Source of the DNA: Mauremys mutica
Taxonomy: Eukaryota > Chordata > Testudines > Geoemydidae
DNA length: 64,000 bases
Assembly: GCF_020497125.1 (NCBI RefSeq)
Contig: NC_059081.1
Coordinates: 59,726,768 to 59,790,767 of the forward strand
Direction of reading: 5' to 3'
The notes beneath the pieces are model-generated. The model did no database searches and was not told where the DNA came from. It worked only from the letters and a program-made list of their open reading frames with translations. This document shows, piece after piece, positions 34,845-45,779 of this stretch; positions within the stretch are counted from its first letter, which is position 1, and each line of letters starts with the position of its first letter. The translations under genes and the position numbers were made by a program.

Positions 34845-35869
34845 TTGATAAATGCAAAGTAATGCATGTTGGAAAACATACTCCAACTATCCATACAAAA
34901 TGATGGGGTTTAATTTAGCTGTTACCACGCAAGAAAGGTCTCAGAGTCATTGTGGATAGTTCTCTGAAAACATCTGCTCAATATGCAGCAACAATCAAAA
35001 ACAGCTAACAATGTCATGCATCCGACGAAGTGGGTATTCACCCACGAAAGCTCATGCGCCAATACGTCTGTTAGTCTATAAGGTGCCACAGGACTCTTTG
35101 CTGCTTTTACAGATCCAGACTAACACGACTACCCCTCTGATACTTAACAATGTTAGGAACCATTAGGAAAGGGATAGATAATAATTCAGTAAATATCATA
35201 AAGCCACTATAGAAATCCATGGTACGCCCACACCTTGAATACTCAATGCAGTTGTGGTCACCACATCTTAAAGATATATTAGAATTTGAAAAGGAACAGA
35301 GAAGGGTAACAAAAACAATTAAGGATATGAAAAGCTTCCATATGGGGAGAGATTAAAAAGACTGAACGCTCATCTTGGAAATAAGAGACGACTAAGAGGG
35401 AGGGATATGATAGAGGTCTATGAAATCACGAATGGTGTGAATAGGAAAGCATTATTTACCTCTTCACATAGCACAATAACCAAGGGTCACCCAATGAAAT
35501 TAATAGGCTCTAGGCTTAAAAAAAAAAAAAACAACAAGAGAAAGTACTTCACAAAAACACAGTCAATATGAAACTTGTTGCCAGGGCATGCTGCGAAGGC
35601 CAACAGTATAACTGGGTTCAAAAAAGAATTAGTTAAGTTGATGGAGGATAGGTCCTTCAATGGCTTTAGCCAAGATGGTCTGGGACACAACCCCATGCTC
35701 TGGATGTCCCTAAGCCTCTCACTGCCAGGTGCTGAGACTGGACAACAGGGGATGGATCACTCAGTAATTGCCGTGTTCTGTTCATTTCTCTCTGAAGCAT
35801 CTGGCATTGGCCACTAGTAGAAGAGAGACTACTGGGTTAGATGAACCATTGGTTTCACCCAATGTGGCC
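34845..35869 (+). mobile_element. CR1 LINE 3' fragment (disrupted)
   Basis: Recognisable CR1 ORF2 C-terminal and 3' noncoding text: GCAAAGTAATGCATGTTGGA, then GGATAGTTCTCTGAAAACAT, GGTACGCCCACACCTTGAAT, AGAGGTCTATGAAATCACGA and AGGGTCACCCAATGAAATTA. It is interrupted by a PLE unit at 35015-35144 with TSDs, and its 3' end carries a GGGTGACC MITE. Stops and an A run at 35518 make it nonfunctional. Confidence 0.85.
35015..35144 (+). mobile_element. Short PLE-tail unit (130 bp) in CR1
   Basis: Begins CATGCATCCGACGAAG and ends CCCCTCTGATACT. A perfect 9-bp target-site duplication TAACAATGT is at 35006-35014 and 35145-35153. Removing the unit and one TSD restores the CR1 text. The hammerhead-like core is at 35022-35059: box CCGACGA, stem GTGGGT/ACCCAC, GAAA at 35046-35049. 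The final UH dinucleotide reads GC here, so this copy is decayed. Confidence 0.85.
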
Positions 35870-35879
35870 ATTCTTAAGT

Positions 35880-36000
35880 AGGGTGACCAGATGTCCCGAT
35901 TTTATAGGGACAGTCCTGATTTTTGGGTCTTTTTCTTATATAGGCTTCTATTACCCCCCACTCCCATCCTGATTTTTCACATTTGCTGTCTGGTCACCCT
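35880..36000. mobile_element. GGGTGACC MITE, 10-bp TSD ATTCTTAAGT
   Basis: TIR AGGGTGACCAGA at both ends (inverted). The perfect 10-bp target-site duplication ATTCTTAAGT lies at 35870-35879 and 36001-36010. The interior has TCTTTTTCTTATATAGGC, shared with the copies at 38897 and 57561. The element is 121 bp with no coding capacity. A TSD of 9-11 bp is typical of Mutator-type elements, so a MULE-like origin is possible. Confidence 0.85.
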
Positions 36001-36010
36001 ATTCTTAAGT

Positions 36011-38324
36011 GTCATGAGCACTATAGGAACAAGAAGTTTTAAGAGAGACATTTAGCTGGATTCTGCTGCAATCTGCATGGTTTATCTACCATTTTTCATT
36101 CTTCTTCCTTTAAAACCGATTCGTAATAAAGCTACTGCCCTGGAGTGGAAGAGCTCACCTGCACTGTGAAGCTTCATTGCAAGGCAGCAAATTGCACAGT
36201 ATCCGAATACCAAACTTATCTAAGATTCATGGAATGGATTATACATATTGCATTGCTTTAAAAATGAAAGCTGGTGAAGAATTACTGTAATTTAAAAATC
36301 TAAGTGGGTTTGTACAGTGGAGGAGATTTAAAATTTAAACCTGTTTAAATATTGAACTGATTGGAGGAAAAAAATGCTTTTAGGAAATGGAATTCAATAG
36401 AAAAATCTCCATTCAAAGTAAAAATGCTCCTCCAAACCAGTTTTGCCCTAGGAACAAACCATAAAGTAAGGTATTTGCTAGTCTAACACCAGCAGGGGAA
36501 ACATTAAAATCATGGTCACCTGAATGTGTTAATGCTCCATAACGGGAATTCGCTCTGAATTAAGAATTCAAGGCTATTTCCCCTGTACAGCAATAGCGGA
36601 GGCATTGCAGGCACTATGGATTGTGGTAACTACTTGATTTGTATGTCTACTATGGGCACGTATCAGGTACCAGATAAGTTGCTTTTGTTGTTGTTGTTGT
36701 TGTTGTTGTTGAAGCACAGAACCAACTCACCACTTAGCACTCGGCCCCAGATTCGGATACTTGTACTCAACATGAGCAGGATCTTACTCCGCAACCTTAG
36801 CTATTGAAATTGGAGAGGAAGGTGCTGCACCAGGGTATCAGGGTCTGTCCTTGATCTGTGAATTAGCTGGCCCAATCTGGGACCATACCTGTGAGCTATT
36901 TGATCTCATTTACCACAGGAGTCTCATTGCACTTCCTTCACCATGTGTGAACGTTATGGGGTTTTATTGGCACCATTTCCCTGCTTGATAGTGATGGAGC
37001 ACACTCTTGCTATCCAAATGCCCAGCTCACTTGGCTCTTAGATCAGCATTCCAGCAGGATACATTTACTGATGGAACTGGAATATTTGCCTGACCCTGTG
37101 CACAGAAATTCATATTTTGGTGAGGTCTGTCTGAAATCTACCCAAGTTCAGCCATTGGTTTTTGCCTCAGCGTTACACAAAGGGTTTCATACACTGCGTG
37201 CATTGAAAACAAATATGTAACAAAACAGTCTGGTAAAATTAGCCAGACAGATGGCGAAAATCACACCTGTGAGATGTACTGGTAAATGGATAGGTAAGGA
37301 GTTGGGTGTTTCAAAAGGCAGAGGAAGGAAGTTGATTACAAGGATAGAGAGAAAATGGAAGGTATTTCTTTTTATAATATGGGAGCATATAAACAAAGCC
37401 CCTAATCCAGTTGACTGTAAATCCCTTTTCCTTAATTGGTTTAGAAACCGTGGGCTGTAATGTGAGACAGAGGGCTCTCCGCTGCTTTTCTTCTTGCTGC
37501 CTCGAATCACATTAAGTAGAAAACAATAGCAGGGCTGACAGCTCCCTGTCTGCAGAGGCACTTAAAACTAATCTGCTATTGAGACTAATACAATTATATG
37601 GGATTATAGGATTGCCACTGATACATAGATTAGGGAACTCCCAGAGGAGGAGAGGGCAGGTTGGGGTCTTGCCAAGGCGGGGGAGGGGGGAGGGCAGGGG
37701 TATACAAGGGTCCAGTTATTAAAAAACTGGAAAAAAAACGCACAACAACATTCAAGTTGTGTGTATCTCAGTGTAAAAAAAAACAACAACCCCCAAACCC
37801 AGCCTCCTTACTGCCCCCGCTTTCCTAACCCCACATGCAGGTAGCACTGAGGGAGTAAGGGGAGATTCTTGCAGTGACTTTGCCTATTCCGTGCACCAAG
37901 TTCTGGTCTAACGGAGGTCACAAAGCGAAATGCTCATTTCAAGCTGTTCTCCCAAGGGGCTCCTATTTCAGTTCACTAGTTTGAGACTGAGGTGAAACTT
38001 GGACCTATATTGCATATAGCAGCTAACTGGCCTTACTTTCCCCTAGTATTTGCACACCCCTCACACAAGTGTACCAAGCCTTTAATAAATGGGGGGAGGG
38101 GAATTCTCTTGGGTGAGTTTTGAATGCCCATAAATACCACAGTTTCAAACACTGATCTTTTTTATAACATACATATGTGCTCACACACACACACGCACAC
38201 GGCTGGCTCTATACTCCAAGAAGAATTAACACAAAAGTACATTAACAAAACTGAACATTACACTGCTCACTGTGGACCTATCTATTCTGGGTACTGGTAC
38301 AGCCCCAATTACCACAGTAGCTGA
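36011..38324. other. Unassigned intergenic DNA
   Basis: Contains a (TTG)n microsatellite at 36685-36711 and a G-rich run near 37678. The stretch 37160-37600 is repeat-free and looks like possible conserved noncoding sequence. No gene is supported. Confidence 0.45.
36685..36711. repeat. (TTG)n microsatellite
   Basis: About nine tandem TTG units, uninterrupted. Confidence 0.95.
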
Positions 38325-38470
38325 GCACCTCCTGTATTTATCCTCTCAACACCCCTGTGATATAAAGAAGTGCATTTTACAGCTGACTAAGTGACTTGAC
38401 CAAGTTCATACAGGAAGTCTGTGGCAGAGCAGGGAATTGAACTAATGTCTCCTAAATCCCAGACTAGCAA
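38325..38470 (-). repeat. MIR/CORE-like SINE fragment
   Basis: CAACACCCCTGTGATATAAA, TAAGTGACTTGACCAAGTTC and GTGGCAGAGCAGGGAATTGA occur in the order of the reverse-complemented MIR core. Well enough preserved to be confident of the family type. Confidence 0.75.
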
Positions 38471-38475
38471 TATAT

Positions 38476-38672
38476 AGGGTGACCATATTTCCCAGTGTGA
38501 AAGTAAGGTACTGAGTGGGGCTAGCCCGAGCCCAGCTCTCCCTGTCTGGGGCTGACCTGAGCCACTCACCCAAGCCCTGCCTGCCCCCAGCATGAGGCTG
38601 CTTCCCCCCTGTGTGGGGCTGGTATTGCCACTCACCCCCCCACGCACCTAAAAAGTGGGCATTTGTCCCGTT
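38476..38672. repeat. GGGTGACCATATTTCCC repeat
   Basis: Starts AGGGTGACCATATTTCCC, a terminus close to but different from the AGGGTGACCAGA family. It runs to GGGCATTTGTCCCGTTT, then stops matching anything known to me. The interior is GC-rich and differs from the 121-bp MITEs. The right end and TSD are not defined. Confidence 0.5.
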
Positions 38673-38896
38673 TACTGATTAAATGGAGAATCAGTTAGCT
38701 ATAACAGAACATGTTCAAACCCAGAGTCTCTTAACAGAGCCAATGATTTCAATAGGGCTAGTTGTGTGAAGAAGAATTTTACTCATTGGAATTTTACTTA
38801 TAGGATCTGCCTCTCTCATCCGCACTTTGAGACTGAGGTGAAACTAGACCTACATTTCATAGAGTAGTAACCCAATTCCATCCAGGGTCTAAATTT

Positions 38897-39018
38897 AGGG
38901 TGACCAGATGTCCCAGATTTTATAGGGACAGTCCCCATTTTGGGGTCTTTTTCTTATATAGGCTCCTATTACCCCCATCCCCTGTCCCAGTTTTTCACAT
39001 TTGCTATCTGGTCACCCT
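38897..39018. mobile_element. GGGTGACC MITE, decayed 10-bp TSD
   Basis: Same family as 35880-36000, with TIR AGGGTGACCAGA at the left and CTGGTCACCCT at the right. Flanking decamers GTCTAAATTT (38887-38896) and ATGTAAATTA (39019-39028) match at 7 of 10 positions in the same register, consistent with an old 10-bp duplication. Confidence 0.8.
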
Positions 39019-39029
39019 ATGTAAATTAG

Positions 39030-40668
39030 AGTAGCCATCAGTCTGCTCTAACTCGCAGCAGACTTCGTTCCAGTCCCCAGCTGGCCAAAAGCATGAAGTT
39101 TGCTGGGGAGCCAAAGGCGGCTTTAAGCAGTACCCTGGTCGTCCACAAACCCAGCATGGCTGGACTAGGGGATCTGGGCCTATGAAACCAGTTACAGCTG
39201 GACAGGTAAGTTTCTAGAGGGTGGCCTCCCTTCAGCTAGAGCAATACACTCACAACTAGGGAGAGGTTGGGCTGGCTGACAATATATCCCTTAGAGCACA
39301 CAAAACATTAAAGGAGCGCTGGAGACAAGGTGGCCTGGCCTTTAGAAACATTAACACACTTGGCCAAACTCTACTGTCATTTATACCCAGGCTATACCCC
39401 AAGTGAAGTCAACGGGGCTAACGAAAGTGTAGCAGAGCAAAGCTTCGTCCTGTGCCCTCTACCAGCTCACTGCAAAACTGAATGTGTGTTGCAATGCCCA
39501 GTGACCTGAAACCCCTACAACACCGAAGCACAAGCGCATGAGTTAACTGAGCGACGGATGTGAATTTCCTTGGTTCTTAGAACATTTTGTTCCACAAACT
39601 TAACAGTATTCTGAGAAACAAACCAGCTACAGTCAGCATCCAGGAATTAATGTCAGAGAGTGCACAGCAGTGACTACACCAGGCCACCTGCACAGAAAAG
39701 ATTACGTTGGAGAGAGTGGGGAAGGCTGTCCAAGGGGGATCCTGAGAAGGATCTTTGTTAGGGGAAGGAGTGCAAGACACATTCTGTGCAGCGGCTTGAA
39801 TTCCATTTCTAAGTATGGTCCTTGGGTTGCCGTAGAAATTCAAGACTGTCTACTCCCCCAGAACTCACCCTGGATCTCCCACTGATGTCAAAGGGAGGTT
39901 TGCACCACACTCAAAAGTAGAATTTGGCCTTGCTGTAAAAACCAAACTTGTTATGTATTAGGTGGTCAGTATCTTATTGTTGCATTCAACCTCCCTCATT
40001 CGGAAAATAATCCTTTAGGACCATTGCCCTTTGGTCTGGCCCTATTCTGACCTGGGCTTCTCCTCCCTCCCCATCCTCCTTTCTCGGTTTCTTTCCCTCT
40101 TGCCCATTTTGTATGGGCTTTTTCACCCTGCATTTCCTTCCTTGCAGCAGGTCCCAATTCCCAGCCAGTTCATCCATTAAAGTGATCAGCAACTAAAGCA
40201 GTTGGGCCAGGATGTTAAAAAGGTACGTAGGCATTGCTGTGCTCAGCACTGTAACACCTAACTGATTTAGGATCCCCAATCTCATTTTCAAAAGGGATTT
40301 AGGTGCTTAGGAACCTACATCCAAATGGGGCTAGAGGAAGTGGAGATGAACATCTCTTCATACTTGACAGAGAATTTTGCCTTTTTAAATATTGAATTAA
40401 AAGGTGAGAAATGGAGAGCATGAGGCTGGAACAGCTTGCTGGGGTCTAATTCTATTGCAGATAAAGGAAGATGGGCATAATGGAACTGACTGATGGTGTG
40501 CGCAGAGCCTAGCGTGTCATGGAGATAGTTCACCATCTGGTGAGGGTGGGGTGCAGGTGGGACTCAGCTTGCCAGAGGCAGTAAATAGAATGGAGCAGTG
40601 CTGAGAGTACAGCAGAATACATTTGAAAGTGGGACAAGTGACAAAGTGGAAAGTATTGTATTAGGGAT
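39030..40668. other. Unassigned DNA with scattered old repeat pieces
   Basis: A piece near 40225-40325 (ATTTAGGTGCTTAGGAACCT) resembles a dispersed turtle repeat. No gene is supported; frames at 39577-40192 are chance. Confidence 0.4.
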
Positions 40669-41541
40669 TGTAACAGGGTGCGTCCGGGGCTCAACCCTCC
40701 GAGGGGAGGAGGGGAGCCACACCGGCCTGCTGGTCTCACGTGGGCTCTGCCCTGTCCCTTTAAGGCTAGACAACAGAGTCAGAGTCTACTGGGGCTCCGA
40801 CCTTTGGCTGCAAGGCGGAGCAGGAAACAGTACAAGGGGAGCTCAGGCCTCTTGTAGCAGGGCTGAGCAGTGAGGTGAGGGGGATAACTGCCACCCGTGA
40901 GTGGGGTGGTGGGGGGACACAGGCCCACCCACTCCACTGTGTCCCGGCCCGGGGCCCTAGGCAGCGGTCGTTACCGCTGACGGTCAGTGGGGATCCTGAC
41001 CGCAACACACTGACATGGGTATTGTCTGGTCAGCAGCCTGACTGAGGTCGGCTGCCCCCGGGCCACTTCCAATATCCCCCTCGGGTCCTACCTGGTCCAC
41101 GGCGTCCGGTCCCGGGAAGTCCCACTGCATGGGTTCCTCACAACCCGGGCTGGGGGGTAGATCTGGTAGTTCCTCGGGGAAGTCCGGCCAATTCTGCTCC
41201 GGGGGTTCCTCGGGGTAACAGCACGGTAGCGGGGAAGTTCCTGGTGGCTCCTCCTCGTAGGTGGTGCGGGGAAGCTCCGGCAGGTCTTCCCAGTAGCGAG
41301 CGAGGGGGATCTCCGGGCAGCTGCCCTGGACTCCAGCAGCTTCCCCGTTAGGAGCTCCCTCAGGCAGGTCTGCTCCCCACGGTGGCTGCGCGACGACTGA
41401 GCTGGAATGGCCGGCTTTTATCCTTCCGGGTCGCCGCCTGACCCTCTGAGGGGCGGGCTCACCGCTCTGTAGCCCCGCCCCTTCCTGTGTACGGGGCTCA
41501 ACCCTCCCCGGGGAGGAGGGGAGCCACACCGGCCCGCTACA
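40669..41541 (-). mobile_element. Solo-LTR-like element, 873 bp, TSD GGGAT
   Basis: Starts TGTAACAGGGTG and ends CCGGCCCGCTACA, so both ends follow the TG...CA rule, with a perfect 5-bp duplication GGGAT at 40664-40668 and 41542-41546. That combination is typical of LTR retroelements. On the minus strand there is a GC box (41473-41481) and then a TATA-like GGATAAAAGCC (41413-41423), suggesting minus-strand transcription. No polyadenylation signal or internal retroviral genes are present. It is probably a solo LTR of an endogenous retrovirus or gypsy-type element. Confidence 0.65.
41413..41423 (-). promoter_or_regulatory. TATA-like box of the LTR
   Basis: GGATAAAAGCC on the minus strand, about 50 bp downstream of a GC box CCCCGCCCC (41473-41481 on the plus strand). 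This spacing suits a core promoter firing leftward into the element. No evidence of activity. Confidence 0.4.
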
Positions 41542-41776
41542 GGGATGAAGTAGGTAATGAGAGAGTTTTGTGGACTGACAAATTCGGTGAGGGAGATGAA
41601 GTTGCAGTCTGGCGAAAGGACAGGATTTCGGGGGGAGTGTGGGCAAGAAGAAATCCAGAGAAACCAAGGTACATACTGAGAAAACAGGACTATACATGGG
41701 AAAGGAGCAAGGCAGCAGACCCTGGGAAGGGCATGGCCCAGCAATAGAGGATAGGTAATAAAAGGAGATATACCAA

Positions 41777-41936
41777 TCTCCTAGAACTGGAAGGGACCTC
41801 GAAAGGTCATCGAGTCCAGCCCCCTGCCTTCACTAGCAGGACCAATTTTTGCCCCAGATCCCTAAGTGGCCCCCTCAAGGATTGAACTCACAACCCTGGG
41901 TTTAGCAGGCCAATGCTCAAACCACTGAGCTATCCC
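41777..41936 (-). repeat. tRNA-derived turtle SINE with Pol III boxes
   Basis: On the minus strand it begins GGGATAGCTCAGTGGTTTGA, a tRNA-like head with box A (TAGCTCAGTGGTTTG, 41918-41932) and box B-like GGTTGTGAGTTCAATCC (41880-41896). The tail runs into GAGGTCCCTTCCAGTTCTAG, a CR1-like 3' end that would let it use CR1 machinery. This is the tortoise/Cry type of Pol III SINE, known in turtles. It is a retroelement, not a functional tRNA gene. Confidence 0.85.
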
Positions 41937-41939
41937 TGT

Positions 41940-42370
41940 CTCATCTCTTTATCCCACTGTCATACACAAGGCAAGATGCTGCATCAATTACAGCCAATGG
42001 CAAAGCCCCCAGTGACTGGAGAGAGAAGAGGATCAGACTTTACGTGGGTTATTTGTCAGTGCCACAAGCATACTAACCTTTTTGCCTTTTTAAATTGTGC
42101 GCCACAATCTGCACAAGCTCCCTGGGGATTTCTAGGTGAAGTTTAAAGTGTTGGCATTGGCCTTTAAAGCCCTATAGATAGTAGGGCCTACCTGGCAGAC
42201 CATCTCTCCCCCAGGGCCGAGTCTGAGGTCAGCGGAGGTGCTCAGGCTGGAGCCGCACAGGTATAAATGAGAGGGGAATTCTGGCAAGCAGAGTGTTCTC
42301 TGGAAGGGCCCCATGGCACTGGAATTCACTCCTCTCCCTTAGTCTGAAATAGCTCAAATTCAATGACCTG
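41940..42370. other. Unassigned intergenic DNA
   Basis: No gene or clear repeat boundary. Confidence 0.4.
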
Positions 42371-42788
42371 TGGGTACAGCTAGTCAAAAAATTTTCCACA
42401 GACTAGTTTTCTATCGGAAAACGCAGTTTTGTCAAAATCAAAACATTTCACAATAGTGCACAGATGGCAACAGGAAAAAAACCTCCAAATAATTTTGACT
42501 CGTTTCATTATTAAAATGTTTCATTTCACTGAAGTTAAAATGAAACTTGCTTATTTTGATTAATATACAGGTCAGAACTAAATTAAAATACCATTTATAT
42601 AATTGATACAATATTAATACCGTATATTATTAAATACCATTTTATATGATCAGAATGGTTTGATAATTCCAAAGATACATTTTTCAGACGTTCCATTTCG
42701 TGGCTATTTCAAAATTTTGGCTTTTCATTTGGATTTGAAATGTTGGGAATTCCTACATAATGGAAATTCTGGTTTCTGGCCAGCTCTG
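42371..42788. mobile_element. TIR-like AT-rich repeat (418 bp)
   Basis: The left end AGCTAGTCAAAAAATTTTCC and the reverse complement of the right end, GAGCTGGCCAGAAACCAGAA, are related. The interior has many AAAATTTT and TTTCAT blocks. The element at 6938 shares the terminus. No clear TSD. Confidence 0.55.
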
Positions 42789-43784
42789 CCGTCTGGGCTT
42801 ATTGCACAGCAGAACCTTTCCCCCTCACATATTTGAAGACACGGTGGGGAGAAAAATCGCCATTTCAGCGATGGGATTTTATTCAACAGGGATTGGGATT
42901 TGTGGTGGGTTTCCATCAATTCTTGCATGTGTATTTTTGTTATGCCAGGGGTGACCAGAGCACTTGGGTGGACATCCACTGGCACATTTATGCATCACAT
43001 GAATAACTAACTAACTAAAAATATCCAGGTACCAGTACAGAGCAGCAGGTTTCACAGTGGAGTAGAATACAGCTATATGTGTGGGATCCAGAAAATAAGT
43101 GATGAGTTATAAGCAGCATTGGACCATCTGGATTAATTATATAGCTAAGCAAGAGATCACAACAGAGGGAAGTTACTTTGTTGGCAAAGTGATATATTAT
43201 AGAATTGCTAATACCACAATATTAAAGGTAAATGTGTTTCATATGCAGTGGAAGGAAGCAGCAGCTAAATTTGTTGACAGATACTATCTAGCTTTCTGTT
43301 TTTAAGTATGATTAATAGAAAAGGATTTGTTATGGGTTTGTTTTGTGTATTTATATGTGGGAGATTCAAAAATATGTGGGGATCTAAAAAGTAAAAATGA
43401 TGAATTATTGTTGTTCAGTAATTAGTAAGGAAATGCATTTAAAATCCAATAATAGGAAAATACACAGTTTTGGAGCCCGATTTATATACATAGCTTTAAT
43501 CTTTGTTATATACAGAGTGGCTGAGTATGTTTGTGGTTATGAAATCAAGGGACTATCAACTGGAAGAGCAGCGGAGAAGAGAATGTAATTCAAATGGATA
43601 TGGAGGGACAGAATTAGGGAAGGAGGGGGACAAATGGATTTAATGTAGGCAATATTATGGGCTAGCTATTACATGTCCAATGCATGACTAAACACTGAGT
43701 TTTAGACTTGAAAGGTTCTTTTCCAGCTATCACAGAATGAAGATATGCACAGAACAACACTGCTAATATATGAAGGACAAGATT
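42789..43784. other. Unassigned AT-rich DNA
   Basis: AT-rich with chance frames at 43099-43588 lacking family signatures. Confidence 0.4.
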
Positions 43785-43985
43785 TTCAAGAGTGCGTAGT
43801 CATTTTGAGGTGCCTGTTTTTGGGTGCTCCACTTGACATGCCTTTCTGATTTTCAGAAAGTGCTGAGCACCTGCCCTCTGAAAATCAGGCCCTTGTTAAG
43901 TATCTCAAAAGTTGTGTTACTCAAAAACTGAGGCACTCAGAATGGCTAGTCATGTCTGAAAGTCTTGTCCTGTAACTCTATATTG
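43785..43985. repeat. Dispersed repeat (GTGCTGAGCACC palindrome)
   Basis: TTTTGGGTGCTCCACTTGAC, GATTTTCAGAAAGTGCTGAG and CTCTGAAAATCAGGCCC match a repeat common in turtles and crocodilians. It contains an internal inverted pair around TGATTTTCAGA / TCTGAAAATCA. Boundaries approximate. Confidence 0.55.
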
Positions 43986-45433
43986 CATTTATCATTTTGT
44001 AAAATGCTGTGAGATCACTTTTCATCCTCAACAATGCCAACACATTTTATATTTTACAAAATGCTACATTTGCATTGAATTGCAAATGCAGTTTTGAAGG
44101 TGGAACTCAGCAGCTGCACAGAAGTGTACAGCAACGCTACACATTAGTGTAAGACAGGAAGTGAAGAATATTGTAACCAAGCCAACATGCAGGAGAAATT
44201 GGGACACAATATATAAATTTCCCAAAGTGGAATTTCACTAGAACAAATTTTGGTTACTTGCAAAAAGTGCAACAGGATTTTTAATGATCATAAATGGACT
44301 GGACTTCTGTTGTATGACTCACAACTCCAGCAGCCCAGCCCCTGCTTGACACCACATCGAGGCATATGGGAGTGTTCACACCCTGTATAAACTGTCAGAT
44401 TGGTACCTTGTCAAAGAGGTGTAAACTAGAGAGTGGGTAGAACTACAATTCTAGGCAAAACAAAAAAAGTCAAAAATTTATCCTAGCCTGAGCTATTGCA
44501 GGAAGGCACTTTGGCATAAACTCATGTAGCAGATAACATTAGCTGGAACAACCTGATTCACTGATGTAACACCTCTACAGGTTTGGACTGGAAGATGGGA
44601 TAGCTGAACTCAGGGGGGCCGATCTCAAAGAGGGAGATTGGACCACAGGCATACAGTGGTTTTGGATACTGCAGAGAAATAAGTGTATGATGCAACATTC
44701 ATTTTGGATCTCAGAAAGCAGAACTCAAAACACACAGGAGCCAAACTTTCCATTTGTACTGGGAAAAATAAATCCAAACCAACTCTACTTTTCAGGCAAA
44801 AGGCTTATTGAATGCAAACACATATCAAATGCTTTCCACTATATTTTAGTCTTGGAATCAACTAATTAAGTGCTCTCCTGAGTTGGTTAGCTGAATGGGG
44901 CGGCACAGTCTTAAATGCATCTCTGTTCCTAGGTAAGGCCAGATGGATTAGTTTCATTAAAGTGAGACTTTCTTCTAATTCGCCCCAATCCCAAAATGAA
45001 ATTTGTTGACGTTTCAACAATGTTCCTTTAAGGATACTGCCTCATCCCCCAGAAAGGTGGTGATGGAAGGGAAGATGAACATGCTAGGATCACTCCACCA
45101 TCCAATAACCAGCTAATAGGGCCCACTCTCCTCTCTCTCCTCTCTGTCAGCTTGTCCTCCTACTTTAACTTAGGAACTTTCCAGGTTGGACTCTGAACCT
45201 CTGATCACCTCGCTGTTGGTCTCCAGAGGTGCAGGGCACCAAAAAGTCCCACTGAAGCGAATGGAAGCACAATTTGACTCACAGCTTGTATGCTCCGGAT
45301 GCACAATATTTAGGCCTAGCAGAATGAATACCAGAGATACTGGGCCTCAGTGTTGCCACTACAACAGGGAGTAGAAATGTCTAGTGACTCTAGCAAAAGA
45401 AAGTTTCACATCCAAAATAAGGGGTGCTGTTTG
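43986..45433. other. Unassigned intergenic DNA
   Basis: No gene or recognised repeat. Frames at 44687-44869 and 45186-45374 have no signature. Confidence 0.4.
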
Positions 45434-45779
45434 CAGGGCCGGCTCCAGACCCCAGCGCGCCAAGCGCACGCTTGGGGCGGCATTTTGCCGGGAGGGCAGC
45501 AGGCGGCTCCGGCGGGCCTCCCGCAGGCATGACTGTGGAGGGTCCGCTGGTCCCGCAGCTCCGGCGGACCTCCCGCAGGCATGACTGTGGAGGGTCCGCT
45601 GGTCCCGCGGCTCCGGTGGAGCATCCGTAGGCGTGCCTGCGGGAGGTCCACCAGAGCCGCGGGACCAGCGGACCCTCCGCAGGCACGTCTGCAAGAGGTC
45701 CCCCGGAGTCGCGGGACCGGCGACCGCCAGAGCGCCCCCCGCGGCGCGCCGCTGTGCTTGGGGCAGCGAGATTTCTAGA
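45434..45779. mobile_element. GC-rich hAT element, right end lost at PLE
   Basis: Starts CAGGGCCGGCTCCAGACCCC like the element at 15365, with the same CCTCCCGCAGGCATGACTGT modules in both orientations. The right terminus should read GAGCCGCCCCTG but stops at GATTTCTAGA where the PLE begins. So it lacks its right TIR and no TSD can be scored. Overlapping frames here are GC artefacts. Confidence 0.75.

Noticed and set aside
41413..41481. Host gene promoter
   Set aside because: The GC box and TATA-like motif are inside an LTR-like element and no host exon follows on either side.
41880..41936. Possible tRNA gene
   Set aside because: Box A and B are present, but the head continues into a CR1-like tail; it is a tRNA-derived SINE with no complete cloverleaf that I could verify.
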